In this document: piece after piece, positions 50,697 through 59,308 of the stretch
Position numbering within the stretch: the stretch's first letter is position 1
Layout of the letters: each line of letters opens with the position of its first letter
Source of the DNA: CAZDWZ01 sp964509425
GTDB taxonomy: Bacteria > Bdellovibrionota_C > UBA2361 > SZUA-149 > CAZDWZ01
Length of the DNA: 64,000 nt
Direction: 5' to 3'
Assembly (NCBI GenBank): GCA_964509425.1
Contig: CAZDWZ010000001.1
Location: 511,144-575,143, forward strand
Position numbers and translations under genes: made by a program
The notes under the pieces: generated by a model
Databases searched by the model: none
What the model was told of the DNA's origin: nothing
The model's input: the letters and a program-made list of their open reading frames with translations, nothing else

Positions 50697-52874
50697 GTGA
50701 CGCTCCAAGATATCATCGCTACCATCCAGGAGTATCATCCCAATCCGGATTTTGAGCTGGTGCGCCGAGCGCACAGCTTCGTTCGTGAACGTCATCAAGG
50801 CCAAACGAGAGCATCAGGCGAGCCCTACATCTCTCATGTTCAAGAGGTGGCGCTTCTTGCCGCGAAGCTTCGGCTCGATATCTCATCAGTAGTTACCGCC
50901 TTACTTCATGATTCGGTCGAGGACACTTCGACGACCGTTCCGGAGATTGCCCAAATTTTCGGCCAGGAAGTAGCGAACTTGGTCGATGGGGTGACGAAGA
51001 TCGGTCAAGTGAACTTCAGCTCCCGCGTCGAAGCGCAGGCCGAAAATTTCCGGAAGATGCTGCTCGCAATGTCTCGGGACATTCGCGTCCTTCTCATTAA
51101 GCTCTGCGATCGCCTACACAACATGCGAACCTTGGAGTTTCTTTCGGAAGGCCGACGAACGCGAATCGCGCAAGAGACGCTTGATATTTACGCCCCGCTC
51201 GCCCACCGTCTCGGCATCTATTGGATGAAATCTGAGCTGGAAGATCTGAGCCTCAGATTCCTCAAGCCCGTCGCGTACGAAAACCTCAAGAAGCAAATCA
51301 CGGAGACCAAAAAGGAACGGGAATCGTATATCCGGGACGTGCAACAACTTATCTCTCGAGAGTTGGAGCAGAACGGCATCTCGGGCACGGTCACGGGCCG
51401 CCCTAAAAGTTTCTTCTCGATTTTCGAGAAGATGGAACGTGACAGCATAGTTTTTACCGAAATTCATGATCTCACCGCCTTCCGGATCATTGTTCCGACG
51501 CAGCGGGATTGTTACACGGCGCTCGGCCTCGTCCATTCTGCTTGGAAACCGATTCCCGGCCGATTCAAAGATTTCATCGCGATGCCCAAACAAAACGGGT
51601 ACCAATCGCTTCACACCACTGTCATCGGCCCCAAAGGCTCGCGGATTGAAATTCAGATTCGAACTCCGGAGATGCACGAAATCGCCGAACGCGGAATTGC
51701 CGCACACTGGATCTATAAAGAATCCGATGACGGGCGAAAAAGCACCCCGAAAGACGGACTCCAATTCCCTTGGATGAAAGACCTCATCGAATCCGAACGT
51801 CTGCATCGTGATCCCCACGAATTTCTTTCCACCGTCAAGGACGACCTATTTTCGCACGAAGTTTTCGTCTTCTCACCAAAGGGCGATCTCATCGCCCTTG
51901 CGCGAGGTGCCACTCCGATAGACTTTGCCTACTCGATTCACTCCGACGTCGGTCACCACTGTTCGGGCGCTCGGGTAAACGGCCAACAAGTGCCGCTCTC
52001 CCACCGGCTTCGAAACGGTTCCACGATCGAGATTATCACCTCCGCCAATCAAGTTCCGAGTAAGGACTGGCTGAACATCGTCGCGACCAACAAAGCGAAG
52101 CAACGGATTCGGCAATGGCTAAAGGGCGAGGAGCGCACTCGTTCGGTGGCTGTAGGAAAGGAACTGCTCGCAAAAGACCTCCGGAAGGTAAAACGCACCG
52201 TCCAGTCTGTCACGAAAGACGGGTCGCTCCTGCGCGCGTCCGGCGAGCTCGGGGTAAAAGAGATCGATATTCTTTTTGCCGAGATCGGCTACGGAAAGAT
52301 CAGCACCGGCCAAGTGCTGAAGATCATTGCCCCAGATGAAGCAAACCTCGACGAGAAGCTGAAAAAGCCGGACACGGCGCTCCAAAGAATCTTTCAAAGC
52401 GCGGCCCGTGCCACTCGGGATAAGACCGGCGTTAAGGTTCACGGCCTCGACGACATGGTATTCCGGTTCGCCCGATGCTGCGAGCCACTTCCCGGTGACG
52501 AGCTGGTAGGATATGTTACTCGTGGACGTGGGGTAGCAGTTCACGCAAGAGGATGCCCGCAGACCCTAAGCTTTGATCCGCATCGCCTCATCTCCGTCTC
52601 CTGGGATGAAACCACAAAGGCGTTGCGGCAAGTGCGAATTCAAGTTGAAGCAAAAGATAAATTGGGGCTTCTCGCGGCGCTCACCCAGACCGTTGCCGAC
52701 GCACGCGCAAACATCGTCTCCGCCCAAGCGACCACCAGTAAAGACGGCAGGTTCCTCGTCTCCTTCGAAGTGTCCGTCGAGAGCAGCTCGCACTTGGAGT
52801 CTGTTCTCGCACGGCTTCGAAAGGTAGACGGCGTCCGGCACGTCGAACGGATGCGGGGACAAGGCGCCGAATAG
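50697..52874 (+). CDS. rel: Bifunctional (p)ppGpp synthetase/hydrolase, RelA/SpoT family
   Basis: A 725-residue stringent-response enzyme. The hydrolase HD domain is intact (TALLHDSVEDT, CDRLHNMRTL). The synthetase domain has FFSIFEKMERDSIVFTEIHD, GRFKDFIAMPKQNGYQSLHT and IEIQIRTPEMHEIAERGIAAHW. TGS (VFVFSPKGDLIALARGATPIDFAY), a Cys-containing helical region (FRFARCCEPLPGD) and a C-terminal ACT domain follow. The intact HD site indicates a bifunctional Rel/SpoT-type enzyme. Translation begins at a GTG. Confidence 0.95.
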   Translation: MTLQDIIATIQEYHPNPDFELVRRAHSFVRERHQGQTRASGEPYISHVQEVALLAAKLRLDISSVVTALLHDSVEDTSTTVPEIAQIFGQEVANLVDGVTKIGQVNFSSRVEAQAENFRKMLLAMSRDIRVLLIKLCDRLHNMRTLEFLSEGRRTRIAQETLDIYAPLAHRLGIYWMKSELEDLSLRFLKPVAYENLKKQITETKKERESYIRDVQQLISRELEQNGISGTVTGRPKSFFSIFEKMERDSIVFTEIHDLTAFRIIVPTQRDCYTALGLVHSAWKPIPGRFKDFIAMPKQNGYQSLHTTVIGPKGSRIEIQIRTPEMHEIAERGIAAHWIYKESDDGRKSTPKDGLQFPWMKDLIESERLHRDPHEFLSTVKDDLFSHEVFVFSPKGDLIALARGATPIDFAYSIHSDVGHHCSGARVNGQQVPLSHRLRNGSTIEIITSANQVPSKDWLNIVATNKAKQRIRQWLKGEERTRSVAVGKELLAKDLRKVKRTVQSVTKDGSLLRASGELGVKEIDILFAEIGYGKISTGQVLKIIAPDEANLDEKLKKPDTALQRIFQSAARATRDKTGVKVHGLDDMVFRFARCCEPLPGDELVGYVTRGRGVAVHARGCPQTLSFDPHRLISVSWDETTKALRQVRIQVEAKDKLGLLAALTQTVADARANIVSAQATTSKDGRFLVSFEVSVESSSHLESVLARLRKVDGVRHVERMRGQGAE

Positions 52875-52940
52875 CATCAAACGCTTCCAATTCCCTTCGC
52901 TTTTATTCTTGAACTCGACGCCGCGTGAATTCTGCGGATC

Positions 52941-53993
52941 TCAGATCGGCGGCTGCGGCGAATCGACAAACATTCTTTGACGCGATGAGAGTCGAAGCAC
53001 ATCTGCGCCTCGGCGGAAACTCGCGTCGGAAAATCCCATGGCGCGTTTGATCTGAAAATCTAGCTCAATCGGATTTTTGATTCGTGCGAGCGCTCGGCGT
53101 TCTTCGCCGGAGATCAATCCCCACATTCGCGGCCAGACGCTGGAGATCGGAATCGGGATATCGCTGCCGTACACGACTCGATTAATTACGGGAGGCTGCA
53201 AAACTCTCCGAAGGTGTCGGCAGCGGACCGGCGTCATCATCCCGCTATTATCCCCGTACAGGTTCGGATATTTCTGAAGCATCTTCGCGAAGAGGTCGCT
53301 GTAATCTTTGTCGAACAGCAAGCTGCTCGTTCCGCAGTGAGCTGCGATCACTTTCACACCACATTCGAGCGGGAGTATGAGCCGCTCCGGCGACGCAAGA
53401 TGTTTGTTGTAAACTGGGAGGCTCAACTCGCCGCCCGTGTGAGCCAACAACGGCAAACCCGCTTCGGCCATTCTCTCGAAAAAGGGAATAAAACGCCGGT
53501 CGCTCAAGTCAATGTTTTGACAGTTCGGAAGGCACTTCATCAGCACCGCCTCTTCCGTCAAACAACGCTCGAGCTCCTCCAGTGCGTCGGGTCTGGCGGG
53601 ATGAATTGAGACTCCAGGAAATATTCCGGGATTTTTCTTCGAAACACCGATGACGGCTTCGTTCGGAATATACATCGTCCCGAAGCCCGGTATGGGGATG
53701 CCATTCTCATCTCGCGTGACTTCATGTGCGAGGAGCACGGCCGCACGCACGGAAGAGCTCCGAAGATACTGCATTATCCTTTCAATATACAGAGATTCGA
53801 GCGGCCCATGGAGCGCGCTTTGCGGCAGCCTCAGCGAGCGCATTAACACCGCCGCTTGAAGGCGAAAGCGGGTGTTGAGCTTTACCCAACACCCGCTTCC
53901 ATCGGAGCCGTTTCCCACCATATGGAGATGGGCATCGATAATACCGGGGAGTGATCTACTCGACTCCCCGGTATCGAAGGTTACATCAGACAT
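52941..53993 (-). CDS. Amidohydrolase family protein
   Basis: A 350-residue metal-dependent TIM-barrel hydrolase of the amidohydrolase-2 type. The HxH metal motif lies in GIIDAHLHMVG; further His residues are LLAHTGGE and VIAAHCGT; the catalytic Asp is in RVVYGSDIPIP. The substrate is unknown. Its ATG overlaps the last 13 bp of the CADD-like gene, so the two are translationally coupled and probably act together. Confidence 0.8.
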   Translation of the reverse strand: MSDVTFDTGESSRSLPGIIDAHLHMVGNGSDGSGCWVKLNTRFRLQAAVLMRSLRLPQSALHGPLESLYIERIMQYLRSSSVRAAVLLAHEVTRDENGIPIPGFGTMYIPNEAVIGVSKKNPGIFPGVSIHPARPDALEELERCLTEEAVLMKCLPNCQNIDLSDRRFIPFFERMAEAGLPLLAHTGGELSLPVYNKHLASPERLILPLECGVKVIAAHCGTSSLLFDKDYSDLFAKMLQKYPNLYGDNSGMMTPVRCRHLRRVLQPPVINRVVYGSDIPIPISSVWPRMWGLISGEERRALARIKNPIELDFQIKRAMGFSDASFRRGADVLRLSSRQRMFVDSPQPPI

Positions 53994-54598
53994 TCTGCCT
54001 TATTCGCGTCCCCGGCTTCCGTCTCATACAGCCCGTCAAGCGCACGTCGAAGCGCAATACATGCGGCTTCGCATGATTCCTTCGCAACAAGTTTATCCGT
54101 CTCACTGAGACGCTCAATCCGTTCCCGAAGCAGAGCCACTTCCTCGACGTCGTCGGTATGAACCTTGAAATAGAGAGCCGATGCTTCAGGAAGATTGTAA
54201 TGAGCCCTTAGTCCTTCGAGCTTTGACTTTGCGGTGTCCGGTTGCTGAAGCTCGAAGGCATAGAGCGCTCCCAAAGCTTTCGCCGGGGAGGAGAACGCTT
54301 CCTGAGAGTAGTTCACGAGTGCCGCGACATCCGCGTGGCCGGCTTCACCGATATCGGTGCCGAGTCCTTCCGCGAATCGCCGCCAGAGCTCAATGTGTCC
54401 GATTTCTACCTCGGCAGTTTCAACATCGCCGTGCACCTTCCAACCGGCCGGCACGAGAGAGATATACGCTCCATATTCTCGCGCATAAGTCTTTAGAGCG
54501 GAGACCGGAAGCGTTCCGGCAGACCAGGCTTGATAAAACTTACTTTGAAGAAGACTGTGCTTCTCCACCGCAGCATTCATGCTTTCAATAACTCTCAT
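53981..54598 (-). CDS. CADD/TENA-like helical oxidase family protein
   Basis: A 205-residue all-helical protein of the heme-oxygenase-like superfamily (TENA/PqqC/CADD group). The N-terminus LLQSKFYQAWSAGTLPVSAL, the segment TYAREYGAYISLVP, and candidate metal ligands in VEIGHIELWRRFAEGLG, LYAFELQQPDTAKSKLEGL and YFKVHTDDVEEV are typical of CADD-like di-metal oxidases. In chlamydiae CADD takes part in p-aminobenzoate synthesis; here the product is unknown. GGAAGGGGGAAAT precedes the ATG at 54598. Confidence 0.75.
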   Translation of the reverse strand: MRVIESMNAAVEKHSLLQSKFYQAWSAGTLPVSALKTYAREYGAYISLVPAGWKVHGDVETAEVEIGHIELWRRFAEGLGTDIGEAGHADVAALVNYSQEAFSSPAKALGALYAFELQQPDTAKSKLEGLRAHYNLPEASALYFKVHTDDVEEVALLRERIERLSETDKLVAKESCEAACIALRRALDGLYETEAGDANKAECLM

Positions 54599-54676
54599 AT
54601 TTCCCCCTTCCGGTGGTGGCATCAACCATGCAGCTCTAGCGCCGAGGCCCCTAGTTCGTCAAACTCATTCAGGGCC

Positions 54677-54773
54677 TCTGTGTTGACTCTGTGCCGCTGT
54701 GTCTCTGTGGTTTAATAGACTCGAAACATCTATTGAACCACAGAGACACAGAGGCGCAGAGAAAACACAGAGA
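54677..54773. repeat. Long inverted repeat, copy A (CTCTGTGGTT type)
   Basis: Two 44-nt arms (54677-54720 and 54730-54773) are complementary at 39 of 44 positions around a 9-nt loop. The core is CTGTGTCTCTGTGGTT. The element ends 3 bp before the stop codon end of the DUF6178 gene. A related element (copy B) lies on the other side of that gene. Confidence 0.85.
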
Positions 54774-54776
54774 GAA

Positions 54777-56069
54777 CTAGTGTGATAACTTTTCGCGGAA
54801 GGTCTCCCGGACGAGCGAAAGCTCCGCGAGACTTTGAAACTCTCGAAACTCAGAATCGTCCTGAGAAATTTTCAGCTCGCCGTCCTTTTCAAACGGCTTC
54901 ATCGGGAAACTTGGAAAATCGCCATCGACGATGTGCGCCGCAATACTACGTAAACCAGCATCGCTGATTTCCTCCGATTGACGGGAGAGAATCTCTCGAA
55001 TTTGACGGCGAAGTGCGCGAAGCTCACCGAGGCCGAGTCGGTAAATCGGTTGCAAACCAGTGGCTCGCACGACCTCGAGCGGACTCAGCTTCGATTCAAC
55101 ACACGCGCGCTCAAGTCCAATATTGAGCGTTCCCCGAACGTGAGCAACTTGCTTCTCCAGTGCCGAGGCGTCGGACAAAACACTGAGAAAACTGAATATC
55201 GCGGCATTGACGATCAATGAAAGCTCAGACTCGATTTCTCCACGTATCGCTTCGTCTTTCGAAACTTCTTCAAGAAGGCTCGAGAGCGGTTCAAGTCTGT
55301 CCCCTCTCTTGACCATACCTGAGAATGCATGGTTTCCGGCGGTGGGCTGCCGGGACGCTTTACTCAACGTGACGAGAAACTGCTCAATGGTGGTGGCCGA
55401 GTTGATCTTCGCACTCGTTTCAAGATCTGGCAGACCTTCGTCCGAAAGTCGCCGGCTCTTGTCTTGAAAAGACTCTTCCTCCAATTCCGACATGCTCGCG
55501 GCCGAAGATTCATTGAGCAGCTGATAGAACAACGGAGAATCGGTTTGATACAACATGGCAATAAGCCGCGCGAACAATCGAAGCTTCGTCGGATCTTCAA
55601 TTTGAATTTCCACCCAAGTATAGCCCTGATCGGGAGTGTAATACCCTTCGGCTGGAGGAACGTCTGTCCGCTCCTCGCCGATTATCGAGTGAATGTGCCG
55701 CGAGAATAAGACTGCAAGGAGTTTTGGATCGACAGCCTGGAGAAACTTACGGAGCGGCTCCAAAGATTCCGCATCATCGATCACTTCCAGCCACTGCCAG
55801 AATCCACTTGCAGACACACCGTCTTTCTCCCAAAGGTGCAGGTCAAGTGCGACCCGATAATGCCGTTGGGGCAGCATGTCGATCAGATCGGCTCCACTTT
55901 CGAGGCCGATTCCAAGAAGCGCTAAGTACAGCCGCTGCGCGGGAAGGGCGCGAACAACATACTCGGGATTTTCTGACCGAAAAATCGCGCGGTAAAGATC
56001 CGCCCCATAAGCCGACTCGATTTCGGCAGGAAGCGACGCTTGAAGTTTAGGAAGCACGGAATCCGACAT
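54777..56069 (-). CDS. DUF6178 family protein
   Basis: A 430-residue soluble protein. The series YVVRALPAQRLYLALLGIGL, LIDMLPQRHYRVALDLHLWE, FWQWLEVIDDA and AEGYYTPDQGYTWVEIQ fits DUF6178 proteins, which occur mainly in deltaproteobacterial genomes and have no known function. It is helix-rich, with no signal peptide. It is flanked on both sides by inverted repeats of one family, so it sits in a small repeat-bounded unit of its own. Confidence 0.75.
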   Translation of the reverse strand: MSDSVLPKLQASLPAEIESAYGADLYRAIFRSENPEYVVRALPAQRLYLALLGIGLESGADLIDMLPQRHYRVALDLHLWEKDGVSASGFWQWLEVIDDAESLEPLRKFLQAVDPKLLAVLFSRHIHSIIGEERTDVPPAEGYYTPDQGYTWVEIQIEDPTKLRLFARLIAMLYQTDSPLFYQLLNESSAASMSELEEESFQDKSRRLSDEGLPDLETSAKINSATTIEQFLVTLSKASRQPTAGNHAFSGMVKRGDRLEPLSSLLEEVSKDEAIRGEIESELSLIVNAAIFSFLSVLSDASALEKQVAHVRGTLNIGLERACVESKLSPLEVVRATGLQPIYRLGLGELRALRRQIREILSRQSEEISDAGLRSIAAHIVDGDFPSFPMKPFEKDGELKISQDDSEFREFQSLAELSLVRETFREKLSH

Positions 56070-56180
56070 AGTCTCAGCTCTCGAAGGTAACCTGGAAAAA
56101 GAGCCGTTTTATACATTATTGGGGTATTTTTAGCACTTCGCCGATGGTGTCTGAGTTTGAATTTGGGACTTTTTTGCCTT

Positions 56181-56257
56181 TTCTCCGGTGCTTTGGTGCT
56201 CTGTGGTTCATTTTCTTATTGAAAGCGAACCACGGAGCACCAGAGCACTGGAGAAAT
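56181..56257. repeat. Long inverted repeat, copy B (CTCTGTGGTTC type)
   Basis: Two 30-nt arms (56181-56210 and 56228-56257) match at 27 of 30 positions around a 17-nt loop. The core TGCTCTGTGGTTC/GAACCACGGAGCA is shared with copy A at 54677-54773. The two copies bracket the DUF6178 gene. Confidence 0.85.
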
Positions 56258-56326
56258 TTCGTACTGAAGTTTTTCCACTTCGCCCCGATCCTTGCGTCGT
56301 CGAGTGTTTTATGTAACTCGACTCCT

Positions 56327-56860
56327 ATGTTGAACAGACCGCACCATCTCAAGCACTCGACTCCCAGCGCTTTTCTCTTTGGTTCTCTCGTAAGCGCACT
56401 TATCGTGTGTTCCTCGCTCTCCGGCTGCTCCGCTTCGGCGCACGACGCCGGGCTCTCAGCAACAGACGAGCAGGTCGAAAGTGCGCAGTCCGAGGCGCTC
56501 TACCAAGAGTGGGATTCTCGGTACCAGGTTGTTCTCTCCGACAAAGAAGAGGCGCGAGCTCTCAATAAGCGCTTCATCACGGAGGGCGCCCGGCCGTGCC
56601 TCGTCGACGAGTATGAGCAGTCGCTGAACAAGGCCGACTCTCATCTTTCCGCGGCTCTCGACTCCGCAATCAGGCTCAATCAGGCAAACAGCCGAATTGT
56701 CGCGTATCCGCTCCGTCAAACCATGAGCAGCTATGGCGAGCTCGCTCAGAAATACCGTTATCTCGGCGAGAGATATAAGCGGACAAACTCGCTGGACCGT
56801 GCCGAGCGAATCTCGAAAAAACTCGCTTTCGTTGAGCAAACGGCCCGCCTCACCAATTAA
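56327..56860 (+). CDS. Helical lipoprotein of unknown function
   Basis: A 177-residue lipoprotein. The signal peptide FLFGSLVSALIVCSS is followed by the lipobox SLSGC. The mature part is helical and charged (SEALYQEWDSRYQVVLSDKE, YGELAQKYRYLGERYKRTNS). It has one further Cys (ARPCLVDEYEQSL). The open frame extends upstream through inverted repeat B, but the ATG at 56327 is the one that exposes a signal peptide. No family is recognised. Confidence 0.7.
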   Translation: MLNRPHHLKHSTPSAFLFGSLVSALIVCSSLSGCSASAHDAGLSATDEQVESAQSEALYQEWDSRYQVVLSDKEEARALNKRFITEGARPCLVDEYEQSLNKADSHLSAALDSAIRLNQANSRIVAYPLRQTMSSYGELAQKYRYLGERYKRTNSLDRAERISKKLAFVEQTARLTN

Positions 56861-56978
56861 GCCTTTCCATTCATTCGAGTCGCCGACAGCAAAAGGCACC
56901 AGTCTGCTGTGCCGGAGAATAAACCCGAAGTCTTTTCCAAATTGCGCTTCGGGTAGCTCACGTTCCTAAGGTTTTCAC

Positions 56979-57028
56979 GGCGATTGTACGGTTGAGGCAG
57001 CTTTTCACTCTTCAACCGTCCAATCGCC
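56979..57028. repeat. Inverted repeat in the leader of the gene at 57066
   Basis: Arms GGCGATTGTACGGTTGA (56979-56995) and its complement at 57012-57028 match at 16 of 17 positions with a 16-nt loop. The 3' arm ends 25 bp before the AGGAGG of the next gene, so a transcript would carry a strong hairpin in its 5' leader. Confidence 0.8.
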
Positions 57029-57065
57029 AATCACAATCTCGCCCTAACCAGTCAGGAGGTGCGTT

Positions 57066-57800
57066 ATCCGCATCATCGGAAGACTCGCTGTCGCGGCCGT
57101 CCTTGTGGGCGTCGTCGCTGTCGCCACGCTGTACGTTCTCCCGCGCTTCAAATTCCCCGGCGTCGTGCAACCCGAGGGCAGCGAGAAACCGGAAGTCCGC
57201 CAGCCGGTTCGCGCGGAAGAAGAACCCCTCGAAACCGCGACGGAACAGGACGTCGTGCTCGCACAGATCAAGGCCTATGAGCGCGCCGTGGAGTTCACGA
57301 AAGTGTTCCCGGGTTTCAAGCTCGGGGACGCCGACCCCGAGGGGAAAACCGACATCGAGAAACAGGTGATTGAGGCCGGGAAGGACATTCCCGGATCTCT
57401 CAATCGTCTCTCGGCAGAACGCGACATGATCGTCGGCATCGTTCTCCAGACGTTCGCTGGCAGAAAGCTCGAGGCGGCGGCGGACAAAGCGGCACTTCGC
57501 GCCGAGCTTGAAGAACAGAAGCGTAAGCTCTCAGACGATCGGAAGCGTCTTGAGCAGGAGTCGGCTGCGGCCGATCTCAAGCTTTTCCGAAAGTTGAAGG
57601 AGCACGCCGCGAAGCCCGACGACGCAATCGCGAAGGAATGCCTGTCGCTCTTTGAGGTCGCGGTCGAGAAGGGGTCGATGCTCGTTCAATGCGACCTGCG
57701 TCTCGACTGGATCACGATGTTCGACGGCCTGCTCGCAGGACAGGAGGTGAAGCCGATTCCCTCCGCGAAAATCCTCGAGAAACGCACCCTGAAGTACTAA
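57066..57800 (+). CDS. Membrane-anchored hypothetical protein, paralogue 1, atypical start
   Basis: About 244 residues. A perfect AGGAGG at 57054-57059 is 6 nt before an in-frame ATC at 57066. No ATG, GTG or TTG is in frame until GTG 57105, which lies inside the membrane helix. From 57066 the N-terminus reads IRIIGRLAVAAVLVGVVAVA, a proper signal anchor. A helical domain follows (AYERAVEFTKVFPGF, PGSLNRLSAERDMIVGI), a coiled coil (RAELEEQKRKLSDDRKRLEQ) and a tail LLAGQEVKPIPSAKILEK. It is a paralogue of the protein at 58220 (shared YER..EF...FP, SL..RLS..RD and L..P....IL.K). ATC initiation or a base error are both possible. Confidence 0.65.
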   Translation: MRIIGRLAVAAVLVGVVAVATLYVLPRFKFPGVVQPEGSEKPEVRQPVRAEEEPLETATEQDVVLAQIKAYERAVEFTKVFPGFKLGDADPEGKTDIEKQVIEAGKDIPGSLNRLSAERDMIVGIVLQTFAGRKLEAAADKAALRAELEEQKRKLSDDRKRLEQESAAADLKLFRKLKEHAAKPDDAIAKECLSLFEVAVEKGSMLVQCDLRLDWITMFDGLLAGQEVKPIPSAKILEKRTLKY

Positions 57801-57821
57801 CCGAAAGCAGGAGGCAAACCT

Positions 57822-57904
57822 GGAAGGGCCTCGCTCCGTGGATCGGCCAGCGTCACCGCTGACGACCGCGCGCACTCGGTTCCACGGAACGCGGGCGCCC
57901 TTCC
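57822..57904 (+). other. Structured RNA element or terminator after paralogue 1
   Basis: An 83-nt region folds on itself. The outer arms are GGAAGGGC/GCCCTTCC, then TCCGTGGA/TCCACGGA with bulges, and an inner hairpin CAGCG-TCAC-CGCTG. A pyrimidine-rich tract follows (TTCCCTTCTCTC). It lies 21 bp after the stop codon and could be a terminator or a small structured RNA. The rest of 57905-58133 shows nothing. Confidence 0.5.
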
Positions 57905-58133
57905 CTTCTCTCATCTGCTCGTCGATCACTCCTGTCACCATTCGGATGGACCATGAAGAGACAACGGAGAGGTTTCTCGAACATTAAGTTTTACTAAGTC
58001 GTTGTTTCGAAAGTCGTAAACTCGCATAAACGATCGGACAGTCAATCGCCTGCACTTCGGCGGTTGAGATAAGGCCTCGTTTCCCTTCTTTGAAAAAACT
58101 CCATCTGGGTTGCCCTCGTTAAGAGGTTCTTTC

Positions 58134-58197
58134 TGGAATCACACAATCGGTTCTCTGCTTGTCCGAAAACAGTCGGCGTATCGGCTGTGTGATTCCA
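58134..58197. repeat. Inverted repeat in the leader of the gene at 58220
   Basis: TGGAATCACACA (58134-58145) and TGTGTGATTCCA (58186-58197) are perfect 12-bp arms with a 40-nt loop that itself contains CCGA/TCGG. It ends 22 bp before the ATG, the same kind of position as the inverted repeat before paralogue 1, though the sequence differs. Confidence 0.8.
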
Positions 58198-58219
58198 ATG
58201 TCGCAAGGAGTACGCTCTC

Positions 58220-58927
58220 ATGGCCGGATTTCGACTGCACCCGCGGGTGCTCGCAGGTCTCTCGTGCGCCGCCCTCGTCATCGTCGTGGCCGTCATCCTC
58301 CACCTCACGAGAGATTTCGAGGCAGAGGCGAAAGCTGATCGGATCGCGGCAGATCACGTCATCAGTCTCGAGTGGGAGATTCGCAAGAGCTTCGAGACTC
58401 TCGATCGACCTGTCGCATCGATCGCCCCGTATGAGCGGCTCGCCGAATTCCGCCGGATCTTTCCCGACCACCTGCCGGAGTTTCCAAAGGAGGACCGCCG
58501 AGTCCTCGAGGCATTTCCGGATTCGCTCGAAGCTGAAGTTCGACGATTGAGCGAAGCACGAGACCAGAAGATCTCGGCGATTCGCGTTCGGTCCTTCGAA
58601 GACCTCTCTGCCTATCAGAAAGCGTACTTCATCAGGCGTCTCAATGAATACATCACGGGAGGTGAGAAAACTCTTGAAAGGTGGACGGCGGCGGGTAAAG
58701 CTTCAGATGCCCGCCTGAGGCATGCGCTCGAGGAGTGCGGTCGAAACCTCACTCCGGAGACCAGAAGAGAGGCGAATAGCGCGCTCTACCGCGCCGTCGA
58801 TGACACGCATTTTGCGATCTGGACGGCGCTCGAGCTGCAATGGGAGACTCTGCTCCGAGATCGCCTCCTCGGAAAGGAAATCGCGGTGTCCCCGACTTCC
58901 GAGATTCTCAAGAAGTGGAAGCCGTAA
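58220..58927 (+). CDS. Membrane-anchored hypothetical protein, paralogue 2
   Basis: A 235-residue protein starting MAGFRLHPRVLAGLSCAALV, a signal anchor of about 20 hydrophobic residues. The polar domain has PYERLAEFRRIFPDHLPEF and SLEAEVRRLSEARDQKISAI, then AYQKAYFIRRLNEYIT and a tail LLGKEIAVSPTSEILKKW. It aligns by eye with the protein at 57066 over most of its length, so the two are a tandem duplication that has diverged. AAGGAG lies 11 bp before the ATG. Function unknown. Confidence 0.75.
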   Translation: MAGFRLHPRVLAGLSCAALVIVVAVILHLTRDFEAEAKADRIAADHVISLEWEIRKSFETLDRPVASIAPYERLAEFRRIFPDHLPEFPKEDRRVLEAFPDSLEAEVRRLSEARDQKISAIRVRSFEDLSAYQKAYFIRRLNEYITGGEKTLERWTAAGKASDARLRHALEECGRNLTPETRREANSALYRAVDDTHFAIWTALELQWETLLRDRLLGKEIAVSPTSEILKKWKP

Positions 58928-59038
58928 AGCGTCTCAGTGACGTCGGTGGTGCCCCAGGTTATTCAACTTGGGCACCCTTCCGACTTCTAACCTGGCAGTC
59001 CATGCTCACCACAATTCGGTCTGTTCTGAGGAGGCAAG

Positions 59039-59298
59039 GCGCTCACAGCCGTTATTGATAACGCCGCCATCACCTATCTCGCGACGTTGATTCTCGACCT
59101 TGGAGCGGGATCGAAGTACCTTCTCGTCGCAGGAGCAGTCACTAGGGTGGCATCTGATTGATTGCCAATGCGCCAAACCCGGCCGGATACACGTTGTTGA
59201 AAAACATTCTCCAGGGCAGTATCGGCGTGCGAAAGCTCTTCTTGGCAGCTGTTCCCTGCACCGCGGTCGCCGCCGTCTGCTTTCTGCTCTTTCGTTGA
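59039..59298 (+). pseudogene. C-terminal remnant of a putative Na+/H+ antiporter (frameshifted)
   Basis: Frame one from 59039 reads ALTAVIDNAAITYLATLILD and KYLLVAGAVT, then breaks at TGA 59159-59161. A second frame resumes at once with IANAPNPAGYTLLKNIL and ends PCTAVAAVCFLLFR with TGA at 59296-59298. D-N-A-A-x-T-Y-L, V-A-G-A-V-T and I-A-N-A-P-N-P-A-G are successive conserved blocks of the C-terminus of putative Na+/H+ antiporters. No upstream part of the gene is present. Confidence 0.6.
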
Positions 59299-59308
59299 AT
59301 TCAGAAGG

